From Cystobacter ferrugineus (GTDB lineage: Bacteria; Myxococcota; Myxococcia; Myxococcales; Myxococcaceae): a DNA stretch of 64,000 nucleotides. The notes under the pieces were generated by a model that saw nothing but the letters and a program-made list of their open reading frames with translations, was not told where the DNA came from and did no database searches. Shown here one piece after another: positions 24,868-35,440 of this stretch. The translations under genes and the position numbers were made by a program. Position 1 is the first letter of the stretch. Each line of letters opens with the position of its first letter. The stretch is from positions 147,276-211,275 of the forward strand of contig NZ_MPIN01000017.1 of NCBI RefSeq assembly GCF_001887355.1, in the 5' to 3' direction.

Positions 24868-25842
24868 ATGCGCGCGTTGCAGCTCGAGCGGTTGGACGGT
24901 CCCGAGGGCTTGAAGCTGGTGGAGCTGCCCGAGCCCGAGGTGGGAGATCAGGTGCTCATCGACGTGGTGGCGGCGGGGCTGAGCTTTCCGGATCTGCTGC
25001 TGTCGCGAGGCCAGTACCAGATGAAGCCCGCGCTGCCCTTCGTGCCCGGAGTGGAGGTGGCGGGGGTGGTGCGCAGCGCTCCGGCGGGGGCGGCGGTGAA
25101 GGTGGGACAGCGGGTGATGGCCTTCACGATGCTGGGGGGCTGGGCGGACGTGGTGGCGGCGGCGCCCTCGCTGACGTTTCCGATTCCCGAGGGGTGGAGC
25201 TTCGAGGCGGCGGCGGGGACGGTGATGAACTACCACACGGCGCACTTCGCGCTGCACCGCCGGGGCCGGCTCGAGACAGGCGAGACGGTGCTGGTGCACG
25301 GCGCGGCGGGTGGGGTGGGCACGGCGAGCCTCCAGGTGGCGCGGGGGGCGGGAGCGCGGGTGCTCGCGGTGGTGAGCAGCGAGGAGAAGGCGGAGGTGGC
25401 GCGCAGCGCGGGCGCGGACCAGGCCTTCCTCTCCACCCAGGACTGGGTGGCGCAGGTGAAGGAGGCGACCCAGGGGAGGGGCGTGGACGTGGTGGTGGAC
25501 CCCGTGGGCGGGGACATGTTCGACCTGAGCCTCAAGTGCCTGGCGCCCGAGGGCCGGCTCCTGGTGGTGGGCTTCGCGGGCGGGCGCATCCCCGAGGTGA
25601 AGGTGAACCGGCTGCTGCTCAAGAACGTGGACGTGGTGGGCGTGGCCTGGGGCGGCTTCCTCGTGCAGGAGCCCGGCATCTCGGCGGAGATCGCCCGGGA
25701 GCTGGCGGTGCTCGCGGAGAAGGGCTTCGTCGAGCCCGTGGTGGGCCGGGTGTTTCCCCTGGAGCAGGCGGCCCAGGGCCTGCGCGAGCTGGAAGCACGC
25801 AAGGCCACGGGCAAGGTGGTGCTGCGGCTGCGCGAGGCGTGA
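24868..25842 (+). CDS. NADPH:quinone oxidoreductase-like zinc-independent MDR protein
   Basis: 324 residues from the ATG preceded by ggggag. The GroES-like N-terminal domain has LPEPEVGDQVLIDVVAAGLS and LPFVPGVEVAGVV. The Rossmann domain shows VLVHGAAGGVGTASLQVAR, the NADPH-binding motif of quinone oxidoreductases in the medium-chain dehydrogenase superfamily. The structural zinc Cys cluster of alcohol dehydrogenases is absent, which supports the quinone/enoyl reductase branch. A cytosolic soluble protein. The gene precedes an acyl-CoA ligase by 115 bases, so the two may be co-transcribed for lipid or aromatic acid metabolism; the substrate is not visible. Confidence 0.88.
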   Translation: MRALQLERLDGPEGLKLVELPEPEVGDQVLIDVVAAGLSFPDLLLSRGQYQMKPALPFVPGVEVAGVVRSAPAGAAVKVGQRVMAFTMLGGWADVVAAAPSLTFPIPEGWSFEAAAGTVMNYHTAHFALHRRGRLETGETVLVHGAAGGVGTASLQVARGAGARVLAVVSSEEKAEVARSAGADQAFLSTQDWVAQVKEATQGRGVDVVVDPVGGDMFDLSLKCLAPEGRLLVVGFAGGRIPEVKVNRLLLKNVDVVGVAWGGFLVQEPGISAEIARELAVLAEKGFVEPVVGRVFPLEQAAQGLRELEARKATGKVVLRLREA

Positions 25843-25957
25843 GGCCCGCCGCGTCCGTGTGACTTCGTGCGTCATCCCCCGGGGCACCTTCCCGTGGGTA
25901 CTCCGGGGCACGTGGGACCGGTAGCATGAGGGCCCTCTTTCGCCGCGAGGTGCACCG

Positions 25958-27595
<1,638 letters not shown>

Positions 27596-27678
27596 TCGGG
27601 CGACGGACGCTCTTGCTCCGGAGGTCGTGCCTGGAGAGAGGTGACGCCTTGGGACCCGGCCAGGGTAGGGTGCTTCAC

Positions 27679-28353
27679 ATGGATTACACTTGTCGTCTTT
27701 CGCGCCCGCTCTGGGTGATTCTCTCGTGGGTACTGCTCTCGGGCTGTGCGACGGGCTCCGCATCGCTCGAACCGGTTCGCGAGGAGTCGGTGGCGCAGAT
27801 GCATTCGCCCGCCGCCGAGGAACTCTCCCACTTCGTGCTCCTCCTTCAAGAGGGCACGGACGGCCAGATGACGCACGCATGGCGCCGGGCCGAGCTGTTC
27901 GATCTGTCCGCGTACAAGCGTCCGCCACGAACCCGAGGCACGGAGGGGGAGATCGTGTTCGTTTCCATGCGGCCTCGCGACTGCCATGCGGAATACCTCG
28001 AGTGTTTCGACAAGTGCATGGCGCGTCCTCTTGCTCCGGGGTTTGGGCACATAACGAGGCGCAAGGGAAAGGGGGGCAAAAAGAGCTTCTGTGAGGAAGA
28101 ATGCCTGCGGCCCTATATGGATTGCGAGGAGGCGCAGGGGCGTCAAACCCACGAGTTCTCGACCACGGACAAGGCCGTGGGTTGGCTGACGGACAACCGC
28201 CAGGCGCTTCTCGCGGGAAGCGTGGTGGTCATCGCGGGAGTCGTTTTCGTCACGGTGTCCGGGGGCGCGGGATTGTTCGTCCTCGTGCCCGCGGTGCTCC
28301 TGTCCGATGCGGGTCTCGGGGTCGAGCCTCACGCTCTGGTGGCCATCCAATGA
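27679..28353 (+). CDS. Cys-rich lipoprotein with C-terminal hydrophobic hairpin, possible toxin of a pair
   Basis: 224 residues. Lipobox LLSGC gives a lipoprotein. The middle carries a paired Cys pattern: CHAEYLECFDKCM, then CEEECLRPYMDC (C-x6-C-x3-C and C-x3-C-x6-C). The end has two hydrophobic stretches (ALLAGSVVVIAGVVFVTVS and AGLFVLVPAVLL) separated by GG, like an insertion hairpin. The stop overlaps the next start as ATGA. Secreted lipoprotein plus coupled soluble partner is the layout of Sit-type toxin-immunity genes in myxobacteria, and I recall similar Cys-rich lipoproteins as common there. No nuclease domain is present. Toxin activity is a hypothesis. Confidence 0.65.
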   Translation: MDYTCRLSRPLWVILSWVLLSGCATGSASLEPVREESVAQMHSPAAEELSHFVLLLQEGTDGQMTHAWRRAELFDLSAYKRPPRTRGTEGEIVFVSMRPRDCHAEYLECFDKCMARPLAPGFGHITRRKGKGGKKSFCEEECLRPYMDCEEAQGRQTHEFSTTDKAVGWLTDNRQALLAGSVVVIAGVVFVTVSGGAGLFVLVPAVLLSDAGLGVEPHALVAIQ

Positions 28354-28934
28354 CCATCCAGAAACGCATCATGCGGGTGCAGGAGTTGCTCGGGTTGGCT
28401 CACGAAAACGCCCAGTCTCCCGAGGACAAGGAACTGCTCCTCACGGCCATCGAGGCGCTCTGGTTCATCTGGCGCAACGGGCAGCTCCATGAGTTCGAGG
28501 AGTACTACGAGGACGAGGGCACGAATGCTCCTGAGCGGATCATCGCCGCGTTCGACACCTTGGAGGAGGCACAGGCCTGGCTGAAGGCGCGACCCATCCC
28601 GCCTGACATGGCTCATGTTCTGATCGCGAACGAGTACCACATCATCATGTCCTCGGCCGATCGCCAGAAGCGATACCTCCCGCCATCTCCCACGCTCGCC
28701 TACCACATCGCGGAGATGACGCGTGATGGGCTCCCGCCAGCCGTGGCCCACTTCGCTACCCGAGAGGAGGCGTGGGATTGGTTCAAGGCCCAGACCGCGC
28801 CACCTCTCCAGTCCGTCCTCCAGATTGGTGGCGAGCACTACCTGGCGGTCTACTACCGCAACATCCAGCACCGGGCCCTGTTCCCCTTCTCCGTCGCCGA
28901 CAGGCTCAAGAAGACGCCACCCTCCGCGCCTTGA
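28350..28934 (+). CDS. Cytosolic partner protein, possible immunity protein
   Basis: 194 residues from the ATG overlapping the lipoprotein stop. There is no signal peptide or membrane segment. The N-terminal half is helical and acidic (QELLGLAHENAQSPEDKELL, EFEEYYEDEG). Two similar pieces follow: AAFDTLEEAQAWLKARPIPP with MAHVLIANEYHIIM, and AHFATREEAWDWFKAQTAPP with SVLQIGGEHYLAVYY. They look like an internal duplication of one alpha/beta unit. I do not know a named function. The coupling to a lipoprotein suggests a protective or chaperone role. Confidence 0.65.
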   Translation: MTIQKRIMRVQELLGLAHENAQSPEDKELLLTAIEALWFIWRNGQLHEFEEYYEDEGTNAPERIIAAFDTLEEAQAWLKARPIPPDMAHVLIANEYHIIMSSADRQKRYLPPSPTLAYHIAEMTRDGLPPAVAHFATREEAWDWFKAQTAPPLQSVLQIGGEHYLAVYYRNIQHRALFPFSVADRLKKTPPSAP

Positions 28935-28941
28935 TGGAGCC

Positions 28942-30687
28942 TCAGTCCTTCGTGGCCTCCATCCACTGGTCCGCGCACCGGCCGGCGAACTCGGCGCTCA
29001 CCACGTCCCCCTTCACCTGGTAGCGCCCGCGCCACTGCCGGTCCCTCACCCGCCGCACGTACTCCAAGAGCCGGTCCACGTCGCTCTCGTCGTTGTACAG
29101 GCCCACGCTCGCGCGCACCGCGCCCGTGGGTACCTCCCCGCCCGCCGCCTTCGCCCGCGCCGCGAGCAGCTTGTCCATGTACAGGTGCGAGCAGAAGCGC
29201 CCATTGCGCACCGCGATCGCTCCCTCCTCGGACAGCACCGCCGCCGTCAGCAGGTCCGACACCCCGTCCACGTTGAAGGTCGCCACCCCCAGGCGCTTGT
29301 GCGCATCCGGCGGCCCGTACAGCGTGATGCCGCCCAGCTCCCGCAGCCCCCGGAGCATGCGCTCCGTCAGCCGCACCTCGTGCTCCCGCACCTCCTCCAT
29401 TCCAATGGCTTGCAGGAAGGCGAGCGCTCGCGCCATGCCCACCACGCCCGCGATGTTGGGCGTCCCTCCGTGGTGCCGGTCCGGCGCGGGAAGGTACTCG
29501 GCGCCGCTCGCCGTCACCCGCGAGGCCGTGCCTCCCCCCGGAATGTACGGCGGCACCTCGCTCAGCAGCGCGCGCGGTCCATACAGGAAGCCCGCCCCGA
29601 ACGGCGCATAGGCCTTGTGCCCCGCGCCCGCCAGGAAGTCGATGTGCTCGGGATCATCCAGGTCGCGCACGTCGATGGGCATGCGCGCGAGCGCCTGGGC
29701 CGCGTCCACCAGCACCAGCGCGCCGTGCTCGTGCGCCAGGCGCGCCACCCGGCGCAGGTCCGGCATCACCCCGGTCACGTTGGAGCCCGCCGTCACCGCC
29801 ACCAGCTTCACCCGGTTGCCGCGCAGCAGCTCCTCCAGGTGCCCCAGGTCCAGCTCGCCCTCGTCCGTCACCCGGGCGCGCAGCGTGGGTCCCCTCCGGC
29901 GGTGGGGCAGCTCGTTGGAGTGGTGCTCCATCTCCGTGGTGACGACCAGGCCCGGCCGCTCCGCCAGGACGTGCGCGCACAAATCAATGGCCTGCGTGGT
30001 GTTGCTCGTGAAGCAGATGGTGCCCCGCTGCAACTCGGCGCCCACGTGGCGCGCGATGATGCCGTAGCACTCCTCGAAGCGCTCGGTGGCCTTGCGCGAC
30101 AGGTGGTGCGTGCCCCGGTGGATGTTGGCGTACTCGCGCGCCACGAACTCGGTGTACGCCCCGAGCACCGACGAGGGCGCGTGGGTGCTCGCCGCGTGGT
30201 CCATGTACACGAGCGCTCGCTCCCCCTCGCCGAGCACCGGCACGCACCGCGCCACGATGGCGAACTCGCGCCGCACCTCGTCCCAGCCGAGCTTCTTCCC
30301 CGGCGGCGGCCGCACCCCGGCGCCCCCGGTGATGGGCAGGCCCAGCCGCCGCCAGCGCTCGAAGCCGCCCGCCAGGCTGCGCACCCGCGTGTAGCCCATC
30401 TTCAGGAGCACGTCCGCCGCCAGCGCCGAGCGGTTGCCCCCGCCGCAGTAGACGACCACCGGCGTGTCGCGCCGCGCCACGTGCTCCTGCACCCGCAGCT
30501 CCAGCAGGCCCCGCGGCAGGTGCACCGCGCCCTCCAGCGTGCCCCCCGCCGTCTCCTCCGCCTCGCGCACGTCCAGCAGGACCATCTCCTGGCGGGACGT
30601 GCCGTGGTGCAGTTCCTCGGCGGCGATCTCCGTCACGCGGCCGCGCGCGTCCTTGACGAGATCCTCGAGTGTCCAGGGCTGTGTCAT
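28942..30687 (-). CDS. Rhodanese-aminotransferase class V fusion (cysteine desulfurase-like)
   Basis: 581 residues. Residues about 10-118 form a rhodanese domain with active Cys in VVVYCGGGNRS. From about 150 to 575 is a PLP enzyme of the class V/NifS type: YMDHAASTHAP, FTSNTTQAID, TEMEHHSNELP, VDAAQALARMPID, the PLP Lys in GAGHKAYAPFGAG and a Cys in RNGRFCSHL that could carry persulfide. It would mobilise sulfur from cysteine and pass it to the rhodanese Cys. Related halves usually sit on separate proteins. The gene converges on the partner gene ending at 28934, 7 bases away. Confidence 0.88.
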   Translation of the reverse strand: MTQPWTLEDLVKDARGRVTEIAAEELHHGTSRQEMVLLDVREAEETAGGTLEGAVHLPRGLLELRVQEHVARRDTPVVVYCGGGNRSALAADVLLKMGYTRVRSLAGGFERWRRLGLPITGGAGVRPPPGKKLGWDEVRREFAIVARCVPVLGEGERALVYMDHAASTHAPSSVLGAYTEFVAREYANIHRGTHHLSRKATERFEECYGIIARHVGAELQRGTICFTSNTTQAIDLCAHVLAERPGLVVTTEMEHHSNELPHRRRGPTLRARVTDEGELDLGHLEELLRGNRVKLVAVTAGSNVTGVMPDLRRVARLAHEHGALVLVDAAQALARMPIDVRDLDDPEHIDFLAGAGHKAYAPFGAGFLYGPRALLSEVPPYIPGGGTASRVTASGAEYLPAPDRHHGGTPNIAGVVGMARALAFLQAIGMEEVREHEVRLTERMLRGLRELGGITLYGPPDAHKRLGVATFNVDGVSDLLTAAVLSEEGAIAVRNGRFCSHLYMDKLLAARAKAAGGEVPTGAVRASVGLYNDESDVDRLLEYVRRVRDRQWRGRYQVKGDVVSAEFAGRCADQWMEATKD

Positions 30688-30792
30688 CGGTGTCTCCCAG
30701 TCGGGGCCCTCGGGGGGTGGTCCGCTCCCGCGGAGGAGGGCGTCGGGGCGGGTCCTGATACCACGAGGGCGGCGCGGCGCGAGGCCGGCGGT

Positions 30793-31650
30793 TCAGAAGC
30801 TCAGGCCCACGCCCGCGAACGGTCCGCCAATGCCATCCTTGTGGACGACGCGATCCACCCGCCCGCGATCATCCAGGTACAGCCCCCGCCAGCCCCCGCG
30901 CAGGGTGAGCGCGCCCAGGTGCAGCGCGAGGCCAATCTGCCCGTCCACCTGCAGGTGCGGCAGGGGCACCCATTGGATCTTCCCCTCCAGGTCCAGGGCA
31001 CCCAGCAGGCAGCGCTCGAAGGACATCGCCAGGCTCGGCCCCACGAAGGTGGCGTCCGGCGCGCGCACCGCCGCCAGGCCCGTTTCAATCCGCAGCCGGC
31101 CCCGCTGGCTCACGGCCGCGGCGTACGTCACGTGGACATCCGCCAGATACAGCCGGTCCCTCCCGACCGCGTCGTCCTCCGCCTTCAAGGACAGCCCTCC
31201 CAGCCGCGTGGCGATGCCCCAGCGCTCCTCCTCCAGCCCGAAGTGGAAGCCCAGCGCGCGGCCCTGCTTCGCCGACTGGCCCTCCAGGCCCAGGCGGACC
31301 AGATAGGTGGAGGACTCCTCCTCCTCGGGTTGCTCCTGGCGCGCCGGGTAGTAGCGGTGCCGCTGATAGGCGGCGACGAAGGCGGCCCCGGGGACCCACC
31401 CGGCCCTCGGGACGATCAGCCCCCGCCGGGGACGGATCGCCGGGGGCTCGGCCCGGGGCGTCGGTGCCGGGGCTCGCGGCTCCGTCCTCACGGGCGAGGC
31501 GTCATGGGGGCGCGGGTCCCGCGACTCCGAGGCGCGGGCGTCTTCCGGGGTGGACTCGCTCGACCTGCCGAAGCGCGCCTCGGCGAGCGGGGCGGTGAAG
31601 ACACATCCCGCCGCGAGGGCGGCGCACCACGTGGGTCTGGAAGACGGCAT
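30793..31650 (-). CDS. Putative outer-membrane or secreted protein
   Basis: 285 residues from the ATG preceded by ggagg. A signal peptide is likely (WCAALAAGCVFTAPLAEA). Residues about 25-85 are low-complexity Pro/Arg/Ser. The remainder consists of alternating strands with aromatic and charged residues (TYLVRLGLEG, LGFHFGLEEERWGIATRLGG, LRGGWRGLYLDD) and ends GPFAGVGLSF with terminal Phe, as in small outer-membrane barrels. I do not recognise the family. Its start faces the predicted exonuclease gene across 142 bases, where both promoters must lie. Confidence 0.65.
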   Translation of the reverse strand: MPSSRPTWCAALAAGCVFTAPLAEARFGRSSESTPEDARASESRDPRPHDASPVRTEPRAPAPTPRAEPPAIRPRRGLIVPRAGWVPGAAFVAAYQRHRYYPARQEQPEEEESSTYLVRLGLEGQSAKQGRALGFHFGLEEERWGIATRLGGLSLKAEDDAVGRDRLYLADVHVTYAAAVSQRGRLRIETGLAAVRAPDATFVGPSLAMSFERCLLGALDLEGKIQWVPLPHLQVDGQIGLALHLGALTLRGGWRGLYLDDRGRVDRVVHKDGIGGPFAGVGLSF

Positions 31651-31792
31651 GGGAGGACCTCCGAGCCCGCGCATCTCACCACGTCCCCGGCCCCCTGTTG
31701 CCTCCGGATGACGCAATGTCCCACTCATGAACACCGCTCCGCTGGCAACGTTCGCGGGGAGGCACATGAGATGCTCCGCGGTGAGGTGACCC

Positions 31793-32446
31793 ATGCTGTT
31801 CTTCGACCTGGAGGCCTATGCCCCTCCGGACGATCGCACCGCGAGCCGGAGCTCGCTCATCGTGAACCCCGCGCGGCCGGGGCATGTGCTGCTGGGAGGT
31901 GCTTTCTACAGCAAGCGTTTCGCGGACCCCATCCCCGAGGCGCCGCGCATCGACGGGTTGTGGCTGTGGCACTTCGGCTCCGAGGCGGCGCTGCTCGGCG
32001 CCATCCAGCGGCGCTTCGAGGAGGAGTGGGAGCGGCAGCGCGCGGAGAACGCGCGCATCCTGGGCAAGCCCGCGGTGGACCTGGTCGTCTGCGGCGCGGG
32101 AATCACCAAGTTCGACCTGCCCGCTCTCTACTGCCGCTCGCTCCTGCACGACGCCGCCCGCTCGGCCGACTGGTTCGAGCTCTTCTTCAAGGCGCGGCCC
32201 ATCGACCTCGCCCACGAGGCGAGCTTCCTGTTTCCCGAGGAGCCCGTGCTCTATCCCAAGACGACGCGGGAGATGGCCGGGCGCCTGGGCCTGCGCGAGC
32301 GCAAGGGCTCGAGCAAGGGCGTGTGGGAGAGCTACGAGCGCGGCGACCATGGCGCCATCGAGCAGCGCACGGCGGAGGAGCTGCGGCTGGTGCTGGAGCT
32401 CTACGCGCGCCTGCAGCAGCGGGTGGCCGGTGCCGCCCGTCCCTGA
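31793..32446 (+). CDS. Predicted 3'-5' exonuclease (RNase H-like / YprB type)
   Basis: 217 residues. MLFFDLEAYAP carries the Asp-x-Glu of the exonuclease I motif. LVVCGAGITKFDLPALYCRS carries the motif II Asp, and the closing YERGDHGAIEQRTAEELRLV corresponds to motif III of the YprB/ribonuclease H-like group. The size and motif spacing fit a stand-alone nuclease domain; no helicase or polymerase is attached. Nucleic-acid substrate unknown. It is followed after 93 bases by a histidine kinase on the same strand. Confidence 0.65.
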   Translation: MLFFDLEAYAPPDDRTASRSSLIVNPARPGHVLLGGAFYSKRFADPIPEAPRIDGLWLWHFGSEAALLGAIQRRFEEEWERQRAENARILGKPAVDLVVCGAGITKFDLPALYCRSLLHDAARSADWFELFFKARPIDLAHEASFLFPEEPVLYPKTTREMAGRLGLRERKGSSKGVWESYERGDHGAIEQRTAEELRLVLELYARLQQRVAGAARP

Positions 32447-32539
32447 CACGTCCGCGCCTGGGGATGATCCGGGGTCTCGCCTGCCGGTGGCGCTCCGTGA
32501 GAGCATGGGGGGCGTGCGGGGGCTCTCCGAGGGGTGGCC

Positions 32540-34267
32540 ATGACGATTCGCGCCAGGATCCTGCTGGTCGCGGGGGTGGCGGTCACGCTGGTGTGCCTCA
32601 TGGCCCTGCTCCTGTATTCCGGGGCGCGCCGGGGCCAGCGGTTGCGGCAGCAGTTGGTGTCCATCCAGAAGCAGATCGACAGCCTCGAGCGGCTGCATTC
32701 GTTCGCCTGGCCCTTTCTCAACCAGCTCGCCCAGGCGCGGCAGATCCGGGAGGACACCGGGCCGGTGCTCCGGGAGATGACGGCCGCGGTGGAGGTGGCG
32801 TCGGCGCGGCTCATGGAAGGTCAGACCCTGGAGCTCAAGGGGCGCGTGCTGGCCGGCGTGGACTGGTCGGAGGTGGTGGCGGAGCAGCAGGAGCAGCAGG
32901 CGCAGCAGGAGATCCGGCAGATGTTGCTGGACTGGGCGGCCCTGGCGGAGCGGCGCGTGCGCGAGCTGCCCTCCTCCGTGCCCTTGGAGCCCCAGGTGGA
33001 GTGGTTGCTGTACTCGGAGTTCGAGCAGACGGTGGGCCAGCGCATCGTGGAGGCACAGGACAAGGAGCGCGCCGAAGCGGCGTCTCTCGAGGCGCTGCTG
33101 GATGACCACGTGTGGCAGGCCCGGTGGGTGGCGGTGTTCGTGCCCACCTTCGGCCTGCTGCTCATGGGACTCGTCACCGCCGCCATCCTGGCTCCCCTTC
33201 GCCGCTCGCTGCTCGAACTCACCGACGTGGCGCGGCGCATCGGCCAGGGGGACTTCGACATCGACGTGATCCCCTCCTCCGTGCCCCCGGACGACCTGGG
33301 CATGCTCTCGCACGCCATCGGCCGCATGGCCCGTGAGCTGCGTGAGTCCCTGGAGGAGAAGCAGCGGATGATCCGCGCCGAGGCCGAGTCCTCCGAGCGC
33401 GAGGCCCTGCGCTACCAGGCCCTGCTGGAGGACACCGTGCGCGCGCGCACCGCGGAGCTCGCCGAGGCCAACACCCGCCTGCGCGAGAGCCTCCAGGAGC
33501 TGCAATCCACCCAGGAGCAGCTCCTGTCCGCCGACCGGCTCGCCTCCGTGGGCCGGCTCGCCGCGGGTGTGGGACATGAGATCAACAACCCGCTCGCCTT
33601 CATCCTCAGCAACCTGCGCTATGCGCACCAGGAGCTGAACGAGCTGAGCGGCGCCCCGAGCGAGGAGCTGCGCCAGGAGTTGATCTCCGCGCTCGCCGAG
33701 GCGAGCGAGGGCGCCGAGCGCGTGCGCCTCATCGTGCAGGATTTGAAGACGCTCGCGCGGCCGGACGACGTGGCGCTTGGCCCGGTGAACGTGGCGGCGG
33801 TGGTGCGCAGCGCGGTGAAGATGGCCCGGCACGAGACGCGCGACCGGGCGCTCCTGGTGGAGGAGTGCGAGGGCGTGCCCCCGGTGCACGCCAACGCCGC
33901 GCGCCTGGGCCAGGTGTTCCTCAACCTCCTCATCAACGCGGCGCACGCCATCGAGCCGGGGCGGGTCCGGGAGAATGAGATCCGCGTGGTGGCGCGCGTG
34001 TCCGTGCCCGGCCAGGTCACCGTGGAGGTGCGCGACACGGGGGCCGGTATTCCCCCCGAGCACCTGCGGCGCATCTTCGATCCGTTCTTCACCACCAAGC
34101 CAGTGGGCGTGGGCACGGGGCTGGGGCTGTCGGTGTGCCACCGCATCATCACCTCGCTGGGCGGAGACATCCGCGTGGAGAGCGAGCCGGGACGCGGCAC
34201 GTGCTTCTTCGTCTCGCTGCCCGTGTCCGCCGACTCCCAGGAGAGTGCCTCCCCGCCCGCGGCCTGA
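32540..34267 (+). CDS. Membrane sensor histidine kinase with HAMP domain
   Basis: 575 residues. Two membrane helices (ILLVAGVAVTLVCLMALLLY and WVAVFVPTFGLLLMGLVTAA) bracket a mostly helical periplasmic sensor of about 150 residues with a Gln-rich segment (VVAEQQEQQAQQEI). Then come a HAMP linker, a coiled coil, HisKA with VGHEINNPL (phospho-His) and a complete HATPase_c ([26 protein letters not shown]). No partner regulator is adjacent; the gene converges on a glycosyltransferase 9 bases downstream. Ligand unknown. Confidence 0.9.
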   Translation: MTIRARILLVAGVAVTLVCLMALLLYSGARRGQRLRQQLVSIQKQIDSLERLHSFAWPFLNQLAQARQIREDTGPVLREMTAAVEVASARLMEGQTLELKGRVLAGVDWSEVVAEQQEQQAQQEIRQMLLDWAALAERRVRELPSSVPLEPQVEWLLYSEFEQTVGQRIVEAQDKERAEAASLEALLDDHVWQARWVAVFVPTFGLLLMGLVTAAILAPLRRSLLELTDVARRIGQGDFDIDVIPSSVPPDDLGMLSHAIGRMARELRESLEEKQRMIRAEAESSEREALRYQALLEDTVRARTAELAEANTRLRESLQELQSTQEQLLSADRLASVGRLAAGVGHEINNPLAFILSNLRYAHQELNELSGAPSEELRQELISALAEASEGAERVRLIVQDLKTLARPDDVALGPVNVAAVVRSAVKMARHETRDRALLVEECEGVPPVHANAARLGQVFLNLLINAAHAIEPGRVRENEIRVVARVSVPGQVTVEVRDTGAGIPPEHLRRIFDPFFTTKPVGVGTGLGLSVCHRIITSLGGDIRVESEPGRGTCFFVSLPVSADSQESASPPAA

Positions 34268-34276
34268 GCGCGGGCC

Positions 34277-35281
34277 TCAGCGCTCCAGCGCTTCCTGGTA
34301 CACGTGCCAGAGCGCCTGGGCCTCGTGCGCCACGCCGAAGCGCGCGCGGGCCTCCTCGGCGGCGGCACGGCCCGCGGCCCGGGCGCGCTCGGGCTCGCGC
34401 ATGAGCAGGCGCAGGTGCTCGCGCAACGTCGTCACGTCCCCGGGGTCGAAGAGAAAGCCCGTGCGCCCGTGCTCGACGATGGCGGGCACGTGGGGCAGCC
34501 GCGTCGCCACCAGGCAGCACCCGCTGGCCATGGCCTCCAGCAGCACCATGCCGAAGGACTCGCCGTGCGAGGGTTGCACGATGATGTCCATGCCCTGGTA
34601 CCAGGGCACCACGTTCGCGTGCTCGCCCGCCAGCACCAGGGCGTCCGCGGTGGACGCGCGCAGCTTCCGGGCCCACGCCCTGTCCTTGCGGCCCCGCGCC
34701 TGGCCCACCAGCACGGAGCGCCACTCGGGGAACTCGGAGAGCAGCGGACGCACCGCCTCCACGAAGTCGCCCTGGCCCTTGGCGGGACGGATGCGCCCCA
34801 CCACGCCCACGCCGTGACGGCCGCCCAGCCCCAGCGCCTTCCACGCCACGTCGCGGTCCGCCGGGGGCACGAAGCGCGAGAGATCCACCCCGTGGCCGAT
34901 GAGCGCCGAGGGCATGCCCATCCACTCGGCGCCCTGGGCGTTGAGGGTGATGAGGCGCTCGGCCCGGCGGGCCAGCAGCCGCGTGAGGCGCCCCGGCTCG
35001 TTGCCGCCATGGCGCGTGTAGACGAGCCGCACCTGGCGGCCCAGCAGCCGCAACAGCAGACCGAAGAGCATCTCGTTGTTGCGGTGCGCGTGCCAGACGA
35101 CGGGCTCCTGGCGGATGCGCCGCCACAGCTCGCTCCAGGCGATGCGCGGCACGTGCGCCGCCAGGTGCCGGCCCAGCGCCCGCGTCTCCGAGGTGCGTGC
35201 GAGCTCCGACACGACGATCTCGGTATGGGCCGTCACGCCGGTGCGGCGCCGGTGGAAGTGGGGGTGCACGACGAGTGGCAT
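34277..35281 (-). CDS. Glycosyltransferase family 4 protein (GT-B fold)
   Basis: 334 residues from MPLVVHPHFHRRRTGVTAHT; an ATG seven codons up is possible. The N-terminal donor-side loop and the LITLNAQGAEWMG segment fit GT4. GVVGRIRPAKGQGDFVEAVR, VVPWYQGMDIIVQPSHGESF and the E-x7-E motif (SFGMVLLEAMASGCC) identify the nucleotide-sugar-binding half. It resembles lipopolysaccharide core or cell-surface glycan transferases of this family. It stands alone on the minus strand, away from the eps locus, so its pathway is not clear. Confidence 0.87.
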   Translation of the reverse strand: MPLVVHPHFHRRRTGVTAHTEIVVSELARTSETRALGRHLAAHVPRIAWSELWRRIRQEPVVWHAHRNNEMLFGLLLRLLGRQVRLVYTRHGGNEPGRLTRLLARRAERLITLNAQGAEWMGMPSALIGHGVDLSRFVPPADRDVAWKALGLGGRHGVGVVGRIRPAKGQGDFVEAVRPLLSEFPEWRSVLVGQARGRKDRAWARKLRASTADALVLAGEHANVVPWYQGMDIIVQPSHGESFGMVLLEAMASGCCLVATRLPHVPAIVEHGRTGFLFDPGDVTTLREHLRLLMREPERARAAGRAAAEEARARFGVAHEAQALWHVYQEALER

Positions 35282-35440
35282 GGCGGCCGCCGTTTCTAAC
35301 ACGGGCGGCCAGGGGGCTGTCCGGGGGGCGGCCAGCCCAGGGGCGGGTCACGGCCCCCGGAGAACAAGGACCCGAGGCACGAGGTTGACTCCAGTATGTG
35401 ACTTTCGAAGTCCTCTTCTCCGTCTCTCCTGGAGGGGTCC

